Shown here: positions 39,736 to 48,878 of the stretch, in pieces
Layout of the letters: every line of letters starts with the position of its first letter
How positions within the stretch are numbered: the stretch's first letter is position 1
Assembly (NCBI GenBank): GCA_022600195.1
Contig: JAHZKX010000016.1
Span: 1 to 64,000 of the forward strand
DNA: 64,000 bases
Source: Planctomycetota bacterium
Lineage (GTDB): Bacteria; Planctomycetota; Planctomycetia; Planctomycetales; Planctomycetaceae
Direction of reading: 5' to 3'
Notes under the pieces: model-generated
Told to the model about the DNA's origin: nothing
What the model saw: only the letters and a program-made list of their open reading frames with translations
The model's database searches: none
Translations under genes and position numbers: made by a program

Positions 39736-39778
39736 GTGTCAGCGATTTACCGTTGTGATTTCGCTGACACGTGTTTTT
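39736..39778 (+). terminator. Terminator of the secreted protein gene
   Basis: GTGTCAGCGA and TCGCTGACAC make a perfect 10-bp stem with a 15-nt loop, followed by GTGTTTTT. It starts 24 bp after the + strand stop codon and overlaps the last codons of the minus-strand gene at 39739. Confidence 0.75.
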
Positions 39779-41229
39779 AGTTTTTCTGAATCTGATCCGC
39801 TGATGGTGACTTTGAACTCTCCATCGCCGGAGCCGATTGCTTTGACCTGAATCGTATATCGCAAAAATGCATCTGCGGGAAGCTCTCGAACCGGAGAGAC
39901 CGTCAAAATATTTTGATTGACTTCCGGTTTCAAATTCAGTTTTTGATTTCCCTGATAAGCTTCAACCGAAACGACGCGGAACATACGTGGGATTGTTGCC
40001 TGGAACGAGATATCCCGGGCAGGTTGCAAGCCTCGATTTTCAATGCTGACTTCATATACGGTCTCTTCACCGCGCGTGATTGGGTCTTTGGTATCTCGTA
40101 CCTGCACATCGAAAACACCTTGGGGCGGAGTAACTTTTAAACAGGCGGAAACCTGTTCTTTCGGCAGGTCGGGGCTGTCAACATTCACTCTCAGACAGGC
40201 ATGTTCGGCTGCGACTTCGCATTCGAATTCCACTTGTAACTGAACGCCCTCACCTTTCCGAATCGTATCCAATGACCATTTTAGTTGCCCCGGTTCCCGA
40301 ATGGAACCAATCGAAGCTTCACGTGGTGTTAAGACCGGGTCGTAGGTGATGACTGCCTGGACATTATTTAAATCGATATCGGAAACATTTGATAATTTGA
40401 CAATATATTCAGCGCGACTGCCTATGGTTCTGGCGGAAGGGCCAATGATTGACAGATCCAGTTGTTTCTTCTCGTATTCCACACAAACGGATTTCCAGAC
40501 CAGCTCCTCTTTGTCAGCGATGGCGCGAAACCGGCAGCAATGGCTGCCTAAAGAATCGCTGTAGAGCGTGAGTGAAATTTCTTTGGATTCTCCGGGTTGC
40601 AAAGTGCCCAGCAACTGTCCGATTTTCTTTTCACGTCTGCCGGGAAAGAGAAATTCCGTATCAAATTCACATTCCAGCAATACATTTCGTACTGCCCGAT
40701 CACTGACATTTTTGATGATCAGATAAAAAGTGGCACCACTGCCAAGCTGTCGCTTGGGAATCACATCAACGGTCATTTCCAGGTGGTCTACTGCACCCGG
40801 AACTGTCATCTTCGGACCCGTGAGTGGTTTCGGATTTGGCTTTGTTCGAGAAAGGTTGTTCTTAGAATCTGGTTGTTTACTTTTCAGCCGGGGTGTGATC
40901 TGTTCGGGTAGATCCCGTGGCTCTGGAGTTCGAGTTCGATCTGCTGAATCTGGTACGGCAAACAAATCTTTATCAGTCTGAGATGACTCTGGTATATTTT
41001 GTGGAACCTTCTGTGGATTGACTCTTTGAGTTTCGCGCGACTGAGGAGTCATATTCTGTGAAGGGCTATCCAAAGACTGATTTTGTGGATCTAAAGGTGG
41101 CGGATCCGTTAGTTTAAAGGATGAGCGTTGACCAGGCGCAAGAGCAGAACAGGCTGTGGCTAGCAAGATGATCAGCAACAGCATTCCTGAAGTCGATTTC
41201 GAAAATGGCCGAATCCAATTGCTCGGCAT
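39739..41229 (-). CDS. Lipoprotein with DUF11/CARDB-like repeats
   Basis: 496 residues from an ATG at 41229 with GAGGA upstream; an in-frame start 54 bp earlier gives no signal. The N terminus is a lipoprotein signal with lipobox LATAC near residue 27. A Pro/Ser/Gln-rich linker follows to about residue 140. The C-terminal 350 residues consist of three Ig-like beta repeats (YLIIKNVSDRAVRNVLLECEFD, YIVKLSNVSDIDLNNVQAVITYDP, YEVSIENRGLQPARDISFQATIP), the DUF11/CARDB pattern. It is probably an envelope adhesion or structural protein. Confidence 0.82.
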   Translation of the reverse strand: MPSNWIRPFSKSTSGMLLLIILLATACSALAPGQRSSFKLTDPPPLDPQNQSLDSPSQNMTPQSRETQRVNPQKVPQNIPESSQTDKDLFAVPDSADRTRTPEPRDLPEQITPRLKSKQPDSKNNLSRTKPNPKPLTGPKMTVPGAVDHLEMTVDVIPKRQLGSGATFYLIIKNVSDRAVRNVLLECEFDTEFLFPGRREKKIGQLLGTLQPGESKEISLTLYSDSLGSHCCRFRAIADKEELVWKSVCVEYEKKQLDLSIIGPSARTIGSRAEYIVKLSNVSDIDLNNVQAVITYDPVLTPREASIGSIREPGQLKWSLDTIRKGEGVQLQVEFECEVAAEHACLRVNVDSPDLPKEQVSACLKVTPPQGVFDVQVRDTKDPITRGEETVYEVSIENRGLQPARDISFQATIPRMFRVVSVEAYQGNQKLNLKPEVNQNILTVSPVRELPADAFLRYTIQVKAIGSGDGEFKVTISGSDSEKLKTRVSEITTVNR

Positions 41230-41643
41230 GGACAATCCTCTTTCAATCAAAAGAATAGCAATCTTTAAAAGTCTACCATGCAAACAGGAGTGGGACTGGG
41301 ACAGAATTCGAGGATTTTTTAAAAAGTAAAAGGGGCAATCTGGACTGGAATCAAAGGCTCATGCGTTTCATAGTTCCTCTCCGTTTTGTGTGGTTTCAAA
41401 CAGTCAGAGGCTCAGAATTACCTGATTAATCAGGAAAGGTTTAATGAATCAGGAAAGGGTGATAAAACGTGCAGAAAACAATGAGATGACGCGTGGTAGC
41501 AATTAACAAACGAGAATTGAGTTTCTAGACTGAAGAGCCTGAATTTAAAATCAGGGTTAAGATCATTATCCCGAATCCAACGCCGATGTCTCGGCTCAGA
41601 ATCGCAGACATGGTGGTAAAGATGAAACAAACAAGGTAGGACG

Positions 41644-42705
41644 TTGAAAGTTTTTGTGTCTGAATATCTCAGTAGCGGTGCTTGTGCGGCGTATCGTGCG
41701 GAACCTTCATTATTGACAGAAGGAGCTGCGATGCTTGATGCCGTGATCACGGATCTGCTTGCGATTCCAGATTGTAATGTGATGACGTGCGTGGATGCAC
41801 ATCTGCCGACGCCATTCCGCCAGACTAAGCATTGGGAGCAGGAACAGCGACTGCAGGTGAAACGCATCAAGGGGCCGGAAGAGGAAACACACTTCTTCGA
41901 GAATGCTTGTCGGCAGGCAGATGTCGCCTGGATCATAGCTCCTGAATTTGATGACATTCTCCACTTGAGAACAGAGCGTGCGATTGCGTTGGGAGCCTTA
42001 GTCTCTGGCTCTGATTTGAACGCCATCAAACTGACCGCAGACAAATGGCGTCTTTTTGAATTTCTGAATAAACAGTGTCTCCCTACAGTCTCTACATCCT
42101 TGTTTGAATGTCTGCCATCAGTGCCACCCGAATCATGGCCTTGTGTTATAAAACATCGATATGGGGCAGGAGGGCTGGGATTAACTTATTTCGAATCGCT
42201 TGAAGACTGGATGGAGCGTCTCCCACCAATTCAGAACGACGGTTTTGATTACATCGTGCAGCCTTTTGTTCCGGGAACAATGCTTTCGACCGTGGTACTG
42301 ATAAATTCGCAGCACAGGGAAATTTTTCCTGTAGGAGAACAAAAAATTTGCTGGCAATCCGGTTTTAAATATCAGGGGGGGCTGATTCCAGCTGACCTGA
42401 ATACTGATGTATTAAGATCGATAGAGAAATTACTTCAGTCTGTTTGTGAAGTCATACCCGGCCTTTCAGGATATGTCGGCTTTGATCTTCTGTTACCGGA
42501 TGTTGATCCTGCGGCACCATTGTTAATGGAGATCAATCCACGATTGACGACCAGCTATACTGGCTATCGTCAATTGACTTCTGATAATCTGGCAGAACGG
42601 ATTATCAAATCGGAAACGGAGTTTCCCCTCATCAGTTGGCAAGAGGGACAGAGCGTTGAGTTTCGTCCTGACGGTAGTGTTTTATTGAACCAGATGCGCA
42701 ATTAG
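41644..42705 (+). CDS. ATP-grasp ligase, MfnD-like
   Basis: 353 residues from a TTG start with AAGGTAGGACG just before it. The N-terminal part (MKVFVSEYLSSGACAA) and the ATP-grasp core (TADKWRLFEFLNKQCLPTV, CVIKHRYGAGGLGL, GYVGFDLLLPDVDPAAPLLMEINPRLTTSY) match COG1821, which includes the methanogen tyramine-glutamate ligase MfnD of methanofuran biosynthesis. The next gene begins 6 bp after its stop and belongs to the hydantoinase-like H4MPT-linked C1 family. Together they suggest synthesis of a methanofuran/methylofuran-type cofactor. The exact substrate is inferred. Confidence 0.8.
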   Translation: MKVFVSEYLSSGACAAYRAEPSLLTEGAAMLDAVITDLLAIPDCNVMTCVDAHLPTPFRQTKHWEQEQRLQVKRIKGPEEETHFFENACRQADVAWIIAPEFDDILHLRTERAIALGALVSGSDLNAIKLTADKWRLFEFLNKQCLPTVSTSLFECLPSVPPESWPCVIKHRYGAGGLGLTYFESLEDWMERLPPIQNDGFDYIVQPFVPGTMLSTVVLINSQHREIFPVGEQKICWQSGFKYQGGLIPADLNTDVLRSIEKLLQSVCEVIPGLSGYVGFDLLLPDVDPAAPLLMEINPRLTTSYTGYRQLTSDNLAERIIKSETEFPLISWQEGQSVEFRPDGSVLLNQMRN

Positions 42706-42711
42706 AGAGTA

Positions 42712-43740
42712 GTGCGATACATGTATGTGATTGGTCTGGACATTGGTGGTGCGAATATCAAATCCGCAGACTGCAATGGTGTTGCGCATGCGAGTTCCTT
42801 TGAACTCTGGAAAACGCCGGAACTGTTAAAGCAGAAACTACAGGAAATACTCACATTATATCAGCAACCCGATCTGGTAGCGGTGACAATGACAGGGGAA
42901 CTGGCAGATTGTTTTCAGTCAAAGGCTGAGGGAGTCGAAACCCTGTTGTCTGCTACCGAACAGGCTGTGGCACCCGTTCCGGTCGTGGTCTGGCAGACAG
43001 GGGCAGAATTCCTGACGACGGCACATGCCAGAGAGTTTCCCTTTTTGGCAGCCGCTGCCAATTGGCATGCGCTGGCGACCTGGTTGGGGCGGATGATCCC
43101 GGAACAAAGTGGGGTTCTGATCGATATAGGTTCCACAACAACAGATATTATTCCCATACAGGAAGGCGTGCCGGTTCCAGAAGGACTGACCGATGTCGAA
43201 AGGCTTCTCTCTGGCGAATTAGTTTACACGGGTGGACGTCGGACTCCGGTGGCCATGATTGAGAGGTCGGTTCCTCTGCATGGTCAACCATGTCCGATGG
43301 CCGCGGAATGTTTTGCAACGGCGCTGGATCTTTATCTGTTGCTGGAGGACATAGATGAGAATGAAAGCGATACAGAGACGGCCAACGGGCGGCCTGCAAC
43401 GCGATTTGATGCCTATGATCGGATCTCCCGGTCTGTTTGTTGTGATATTTCAGAAATCACCAGGCCGGAAGCGGTCGCGATGGCAACTTTTCTGGCTAAA
43501 CGGCAGCAACAACAGATTTCTGAAGCAGTGGATCAGGTTCTGGGAAGAATGACAGAACCACCGTCTACCGTTCTGGTCAGTGGAAGTGCTGTTTTTCTGG
43601 CAGAAAAAGTCGTTGAATCACACCCGATTTTAAGCCAGGCTTCGCTGACCAATGTCGCAAAAATCTTTGATGGCTCAATCGCCGACTCTGCATGTGCATT
43701 TGCGGTCGCACGATTAGGGGCGGAACGAGTGCGATTCTGA
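42712..43740 (+). CDS. Hydantoinase/oxoprolinase-like C1-pathway protein
   Basis: 342 residues from a GTG, with a GAGAG site; an ATG nine bases later is an alternative. The sugar-kinase/actin-type ATP-binding fold is clear: VIGLDIGGANIKSAD at the N terminus, LIDIGSTTTDIIPI near 145 and a Cys/Ala-rich C-terminal TVLVSGSAVFLAEKV. This is the layout of TIGR03123, named H4MPT-linked C1 transfer pathway protein, which includes archaeal MfnF. It follows the ATP-grasp gene by 6 bp, so the two are co-translated. A role in C1 cofactor biosynthesis follows from family and neighbour. Confidence 0.82.
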   Translation: MRYMYVIGLDIGGANIKSADCNGVAHASSFELWKTPELLKQKLQEILTLYQQPDLVAVTMTGELADCFQSKAEGVETLLSATEQAVAPVPVVVWQTGAEFLTTAHAREFPFLAAAANWHALATWLGRMIPEQSGVLIDIGSTTTDIIPIQEGVPVPEGLTDVERLLSGELVYTGGRRTPVAMIERSVPLHGQPCPMAAECFATALDLYLLLEDIDENESDTETANGRPATRFDAYDRISRSVCCDISEITRPEAVAMATFLAKRQQQQISEAVDQVLGRMTEPPSTVLVSGSAVFLAEKVVESHPILSQASLTNVAKIFDGSIADSACAFAVARLGAERVRF

Positions 43741-44099
43741 GCATTTCGATGCTGGGAAGAAGAGGATGTAATCGTTTTGGCTGTATTCAACACAAGTCGT
43801 AAGTCATAGTCATTCAAGGGCTTGAACGGATCAGGCTTTCTCCTGCTTGCCTATTGTGAATCAATGGTCTTCATCCAAGAGTGGTTGACTCATTTTTCGT
43901 ACTTATGGTATCTTTCCGCTCCCGTGTATATATAACGGTGAATTTATATTTAACCAAAGTCATTTCCAGCCCTGTCTTTTCATCATTTTGACATTTTTAG
44001 TTGGAATAAAAGTCCGTCAAAATCCTCATCTGAAAAGAGCGATGACGAACTCGATCAAAGTATAATTACTTCCCTCATTCAGCGATGGAGCGCGAAAGC
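43741..44099. other. Upstream region of glmS
   Basis: About 360 bp. It includes a candidate promoter at 43885-43914. I looked for the glmS ribozyme core and did not find it. No other structure is evident. Confidence 0.35.
43885..43914 (+). promoter_or_regulatory. Candidate promoter of glmS
   Basis: TTGACT (43885-43890) and TATCTT (43909-43914) with an 18-bp spacer, about 185 bp before the glmS start. The -35 is near consensus and the -10 moderate. Confidence 0.4.
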
Positions 44100-45962
44100 A
44101 TGTGTGGAATTGTCGGATATATTGGGCATCGACAAGCCGGTCCAGTCTTAATCAAAGGTCTGCAAAAACTGGAATATCGTGGATATGACAGTGCTGGAGT
44201 AGCGGCCCACGATGGGACATCGATTCATATTCGGAAGAAAAAAGGGCGGGTTGCTGAAATGGCGGCCCTCTTCAAAGCGAATCCTGTCTCGGGAACTTTG
44301 GGAATTGGTCATACGCGTTGGGCGACGCATGGGGAAACGAACGATCAGAATTCTCATCCCCATACCGGTGGTAACGGAGAAGTGGTCGTTGTTCACAATG
44401 GTGTGATTGAAAACTATTCCACACTCCGCACGCAACTCCAGGGGCTGGGGTATATCTTTCGCACAACGACAGATTCAGAAACGATTGCGCACTTACTGTC
44501 ACACCATTTGGAAGAGCAGATTAAACTGGGATCTGATCCAAAAGACGTTTCGACTTATCTGAAAGTTGTCGAGATAACACTTTCTAAATTGAAGGGTACT
44601 TTTGGACTGGTGATATTGTTCCAGGACCTTCCTGATTTACTGATCGCGGCTCGTTTGGGAAGCCCTCTTGTGATTGGTGTGGGAAAAGGGGAACAATTTA
44701 TCGCCAGCGATGCAACTCCTCTGGCGGGATATACGGATGAAGTGATTTATCTGTCCGATCATGAGATGGCAATTCTTACACGAGATGAAGTGGAAGTGAT
44801 TCATCGGGACGAAGGGCAACAGAAACTGGCGATTCAGACACTCGATCAAGTGAGTGTGGAAGCGGAGCTGGGTGATTTCAAACATTACATGCTGAAAGAA
44901 ATTTTCGAACAGCCCCAGACGCTGGAAAATGCAATGCGCGGTCGTATCGATGAAGACGAAGCAACCGCAAAATTTGGTGGGTTGAATTTGTCTGCACAAC
45001 AACTCAGAAAGATTGATCGTGTGGTTTTAACGGCCTGCGGTACAAGCTGGCATTCGGGTCTGGTGGGAGAATATCTGTTGGAAGAATTTGCCCGAATTCC
45101 AACCGAAGTTGAATACGCGAGTGAACTGCGATATCGGAATCCTCCAATTTCGAACAGTACCATGATCTTTGCGATCACTCAGAGTGGTGAGACAGCGGAT
45201 ACGCTCGCAGCGATGCGGGAGTGTAAACGAAAAGGACATCCGACGCTGGCAATTTGCAACGTGGTTGGTTCTTCAATAGCCCGTGAGGCAGATGGTGGGA
45301 TCTATTTGCACGCCGGCCAGGAAGTAGGTGTCGCTTCTACGAAAGCCTTTACCTCTCAGGTCATGGTCATGATACAGTTGGCACTGTTTCTGGGAAGAAT
45401 GAGACATCTCTCATATCCGGCAGGGCGCCGAATTATTGATGCGATTCAAAAAGTTCCGGATCAAATTCGGAAGTGCCTGGAATATCATGATCGAGTCAAA
45501 GATATTGCGAATAAGTATTGTAACTTCAATAACTTTCTCTATCTCGGGCGCCTGTATAATTTTCCGGGTGCTCTGGAAGGCGCTTTGAAACTGAAAGAGA
45601 TTAGTTATATCCACGCGGAAGGCTATCCGGCTGCTGAAATGAAACATGGCCCGATCGCGCTGGTTGATGAAGTAACGCCTAGTGTGTTCGTTGTTCCCCG
45701 AGGACAGATTTATCCGAAAGTCATGAGTAATCTGGAAGAGGTCAAAGCGCGAAAAGGACCTGTGATTGCCATTGCCTGTGAAGGGGATAAAAAAATTGCA
45801 GAGATTGCAGATGATGTGATTTATGTTCCCGATGTGGACGATTTCCTGCAACCTCTGGTCACTGCAATTCCACTGCAACTTCTATCATATCATATCGCCG
45901 TTTTACGGGGGTGTAATGTAGACCGTCCTCGAAATCTGGCAAAAAGTGTGACTGTCGAATAG
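44100..45962 (+). CDS. glmS: Glutamine-fructose-6-phosphate aminotransferase
   Basis: 620 residues from the ATG at 44100, preceded by GGAG; this start puts Cys as residue 2, the N-terminal nucleophile after Met removal (MCGIVGYIG). The glutaminase domain (2-about 240) has GIGHTRWATHGETND and VVHNGVIENY. Two SIS isomerase domains follow with TACGTSWHSG, ITQSGETADTLAAM, STKAFTSQ and the C-terminal PRNLAKSVTVE. It makes glucosamine-6-phosphate for amino-sugar and envelope polymer synthesis. It is a single gene; a further 317 bp separate it from ispH. Confidence 0.97.
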   Translation: MCGIVGYIGHRQAGPVLIKGLQKLEYRGYDSAGVAAHDGTSIHIRKKKGRVAEMAALFKANPVSGTLGIGHTRWATHGETNDQNSHPHTGGNGEVVVVHNGVIENYSTLRTQLQGLGYIFRTTTDSETIAHLLSHHLEEQIKLGSDPKDVSTYLKVVEITLSKLKGTFGLVILFQDLPDLLIAARLGSPLVIGVGKGEQFIASDATPLAGYTDEVIYLSDHEMAILTRDEVEVIHRDEGQQKLAIQTLDQVSVEAELGDFKHYMLKEIFEQPQTLENAMRGRIDEDEATAKFGGLNLSAQQLRKIDRVVLTACGTSWHSGLVGEYLLEEFARIPTEVEYASELRYRNPPISNSTMIFAITQSGETADTLAAMRECKRKGHPTLAICNVVGSSIAREADGGIYLHAGQEVGVASTKAFTSQVMVMIQLALFLGRMRHLSYPAGRRIIDAIQKVPDQIRKCLEYHDRVKDIANKYCNFNNFLYLGRLYNFPGALEGALKLKEISYIHAEGYPAAEMKHGPIALVDEVTPSVFVVPRGQIYPKVMSNLEEVKARKGPVIAIACEGDKKIAEIADDVIYVPDVDDFLQPLVTAIPLQLLSYHIAVLRGCNVDRPRNLAKSVTVE

Positions 45963-46279
45963 TGAGATCAGGCCAGAAAACAGGTGAGAAGTATTTCGTC
46001 TTCCTCATGCAGAGAACCATTCTGAACACTGCAGAAGCAGGCCTGGTCTTGTGAAATCAGCGAATTACAGACGTTCCTTTGCTGAAAGTTTGAAAATCGA
46101 ACTTCCGGGATTTGGTTTACCTTTGCTTACTGCATAGAATAGTCACAGAGACCGTTTTGAGTTTGCCCGACTGGTGTTATTGAGAGGTCGGTTCGTACTT
46201 GTCTTCCAACCACAATGGTTTGCAAACTCCCCGAAGTAGATCAACAACTTTCTGCTTCAGTGAAACTGGATAGGATCTG
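45963..46279. other. Intergenic region glmS-ispH
   Basis: 317 bp between two genes on the same strand. I see no convincing terminator hairpin or promoter. An AGGATCTG ribosome site precedes ispH. Confidence 0.3.
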
Positions 46280-47215
46280 ATGAAATTAATTCTGGCAAAT
46301 CCCCGTGGTTTTTGCGCGGGTGTGAATATGGCGATTGAATGTCTTGAAGAAGTCATTCGAATATTTGGTAGCAGCATTTATGTCTATCATGAAATCGTGC
46401 ACAATAAATATGTTGTGAACCGATTTACGAATCTGGGAGTGACCTTTGTTGATACGGTTGATGAGGTTCCGGAAAATTCAATTCTCGTATTCAGTGCGCA
46501 TGGTGTCTCGCCTGCTATTCGTCAGGAAGCCCGCGAGAGAAAGATTCGCACGATCGATGCAACCTGTCCGCTGGTGACCAAGGTCCATATGGAAGCAGTG
46601 AAATACGCTGAGGCAGGATACAATATCATTTTGATTGGCCATGAAGGACATGACGAAGTCATAGGCACCATGGGAGAAGCTCCTGAAAGTATTACTTTGA
46701 TTGAGACGCCGGAAGAAGTGAAGGATCTGGTTTTTTCTGAAGATGACAAACTGGCATATCTGACTCAAACAACATTGAGCGTGGATGAAGCGAGTAGAGT
46801 GATTCGAGCGCTGAAGGAAAAGTATCCACACATTGAAAGTCCTCCGAAAGAAGATATCTGCTATGCGACCACAAATCGTCAGGAGGCAGTCTCCGAACTT
46901 GTATTAAAGGCAGATCTGGTTCTGGTACTGGGAAGTCAAAACAGTTCGAACAGTAAGCGATTGATGGAGATCGGCAAATCGGCTCAGAAGCCCGCTTATC
47001 TGATTGATGGTGTGGATGAACTCATACCCGAATGGCTTGCAGGGTGTGAGACGATTCTCGTAACAGCGGGCGCCAGTGCACCGGAGGTTGTCGTTCAGGA
47101 ATTGGTTCAACATCTGGAAGATCACTATCAGGCAGAAGTGGAAAACGCCGTCATTCGGGAAGAATCGGTTCGTTTTCCCTTGCCAAAAGAAATACGTTCA
47201 CTTCAATCTAAATAG
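46280..47215 (+). CDS. ispH: 4-hydroxy-3-methylbut-2-enyl diphosphate reductase
   Basis: 311 residues. The three Cys that hold the iron-sulfur cluster are present: C12 in NPRGFCAGV, C96 in DATCPLVTK and C194 in ICYATTNRQ. Other markers are VYHEIVHNKYVV, FSAHGVSP and TAGASAPEVVVQE. It catalyses the last step of the MEP isoprenoid pathway, giving IPP and DMAPP. The length is normal. The gene is isolated, with no other MEP genes in the window. Confidence 0.97.
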   Translation: MKLILANPRGFCAGVNMAIECLEEVIRIFGSSIYVYHEIVHNKYVVNRFTNLGVTFVDTVDEVPENSILVFSAHGVSPAIRQEARERKIRTIDATCPLVTKVHMEAVKYAEAGYNIILIGHEGHDEVIGTMGEAPESITLIETPEEVKDLVFSEDDKLAYLTQTTLSVDEASRVIRALKEKYPHIESPPKEDICYATTNRQEAVSELVLKADLVLVLGSQNSSNSKRLMEIGKSAQKPAYLIDGVDELIPEWLAGCETILVTAGASAPEVVVQELVQHLEDHYQAEVENAVIREESVRFPLPKEIRSLQSK

Positions 47216-47387
47216 AATCAGGTTTCGGTTATTGCATTCTTTCGAACAATGTGCAGAATAGTTTGCAAAGGTTTACTGTTTAGAGAGCTCATGTTTTCAG
47301 AGTGATGGCTGCCTCACATTCGAACCAGAATGACTCTCTATCAGCCCGAAGTGAAATAAACTTCCTTAAAGAATTGAAACAGTCGAT

Positions 47388-48212
47388 ATGAGTGACGAAC
47401 CAATCCCAGAAGAAAATAATGACGAATTTAATCAGGAACGTCATACACAGGAAATCAGGCATTCCCAAGTGAGTGCACGGGTTCCCGAGGGAGTCTCACG
47501 AGGAGTATTCAGTACCGGAGCGGTTGTATTACAGGGGGGGCACGAGTTCATTCTGGATTTTCTGCTTCGTATATCTACTCCTCAGCAGGTTGTCGCGCGC
47601 GTGGTTCTGCCATTGGGGGTTGTTCCTCAAATGATTCGTGCATTGAAAGACAATTTAACAAATTATGAAAAGCGATTTGGTGTTCCGACGATACCGGCTC
47701 CCATTCCTCCCCAGGTGACCGGTTCTGCAGAATCCATCAATGTGGGAACAGGTCTGGAAGCAGATCCATCGGACGAACCGACCCCCCCCGTTTCTGATGT
47801 TATATCGGGGGTCTCAGCAGGGGGAACTGGTGCTGTTGGTGAAACAATGACACCTGAATCAGAATCAGAGCAAAAATCTGAACCAGAGACGGTCGTCAAA
47901 CCAGCTGAAACAGGACAGAAGCCACCTTCAGCCGAAGAATTATACGATGAATTGAAACTACCCGATGAAATGCTCTGCGGAAACTATGCTAATGCTGTCA
48001 GGATTGGTCATTCGGCGACCGAGTTTTCTTTTGATTTTATTACTACGTTCTTTCCCCGTTCGTGTGTCTCCGCGCGAGTACATATGGCGGCGCCCAATAT
48101 TCCCCGTTTGCTGGATTCACTGACGCATTCATTTGAGCAGTTTCAACGTAAAGTTGCTCAGCAGCAGAAACGACAACCTCCGCAGCAGGGCGATCAGCCG
48201 GGCAATCTTTGA
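47388..48212 (+). CDS. Tandem DUF3467 protein
   Basis: 274 residues. Two copies of a DUF3467-like domain are seen: residues about 35-100 (GAVVLQGGHEFILDFLLRIS...VVARVVLPLGVVPQMIRALKDNLTNYEKRFG) and about 195-260 (NYANAVRIGHSATEFSFDFITTF...VSARVHMAAPNIPRLLDSLTHSFEQFQRKV). A Pro/Glu/Ser-rich linker joins them. DUF3467 proteins are small and usually single-domain with unknown function. There is no signal peptide. It converges with the DinB gene. Confidence 0.78.
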   Translation: MSDEPIPEENNDEFNQERHTQEIRHSQVSARVPEGVSRGVFSTGAVVLQGGHEFILDFLLRISTPQQVVARVVLPLGVVPQMIRALKDNLTNYEKRFGVPTIPAPIPPQVTGSAESINVGTGLEADPSDEPTPPVSDVISGVSAGGTGAVGETMTPESESEQKSEPETVVKPAETGQKPPSAEELYDELKLPDEMLCGNYANAVRIGHSATEFSFDFITTFFPRSCVSARVHMAAPNIPRLLDSLTHSFEQFQRKVAQQQKRQPPQQGDQPGNL

Positions 48213-48234
48213 ATGTTTTTTGATGAGTAGTGCA

Positions 48235-48741
48235 TTACACTTGCTCGTCGCCAGAAGGTCCATAGAGTGCAGGTACTGGAATATTATTGAGTCTCAGATA
48301 AACGCAAAGATGTGCGCGGTGATGCATACTATGATTGAGGACCCATGTTCGGATGACGCCGATTTTGGGCATCGTAATTAATGGTTGTCCTGCAGACAGT
48401 AGGGACCAACTCTTCGCATATTCTTCATCCGAGGTTTCTTCGATGAGTTTTCTCCCTTTAGCAACATTCGCGTCAAATTGATCAAGTATCTCCTGATTGC
48501 TTTTAAGTGGAGTGGACTTGTATGGTTCGCCACCTTCGGGATTAATATCCCATGTATCTTGCGTCAAGGTTCCTTCAACCCAGCCTGCAATTTCTACGAG
48601 GTGCGAGGCGACCCATCCAATGGTGTTCGAATCGGGATGCGCTTTCCAGTCGAGCTTGTCATCGGGGATGCGTTCAAGTGTCTTGCGGGTTCCTGCCATT
48701 TCCATATCAAATTCAGGGAGAATTGAGTCGGCGATCGTCAT
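48235..48741 (-). CDS. DinB-family protein
   Basis: 168 residues, four-helix bundle of the DinB/YfiT type. Candidate metal ligands are His in WVASHLVEIAGW near residue 47 and the cluster NHSMHHRAHLCVYLR near 140. An AGGAA site precedes the ATG. Members include thiol-dependent transferases (bacillithiol or mycothiol S-transferases) and stress proteins; the true reaction here is unknown. Confidence 0.85.
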   Translation of the reverse strand: MTIADSILPEFDMEMAGTRKTLERIPDDKLDWKAHPDSNTIGWVASHLVEIAGWVEGTLTQDTWDINPEGGEPYKSTPLKSNQEILDQFDANVAKGRKLIEETSDEEYAKSWSLLSAGQPLITMPKIGVIRTWVLNHSMHHRAHLCVYLRLNNIPVPALYGPSGDEQV

Positions 48742-48878
48742 GAGTCATTCCTGTTTTAGAGAGATGTTCCAGACTTCAGTTAGCGAACCATTATGAGTGT
48801 TGTTGAATCTGGATCAGATTCTGGCTCATACTCTGACAATTATAGATATGGAACGATGTTTTTGTCCAGTATCTCAAG

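Noticed and set aside
41430-42044. 204-codon minus-strand frame overlapping the ATP-grasp gene
   Set aside because: Overlaps 400 bp of a well-supported gene; Ser/Cys-rich shadow sequence.
43741-44099. Possible glmS ribozyme upstream of glmS
   Set aside because: The conserved glmS core sequence is not present in the leader.
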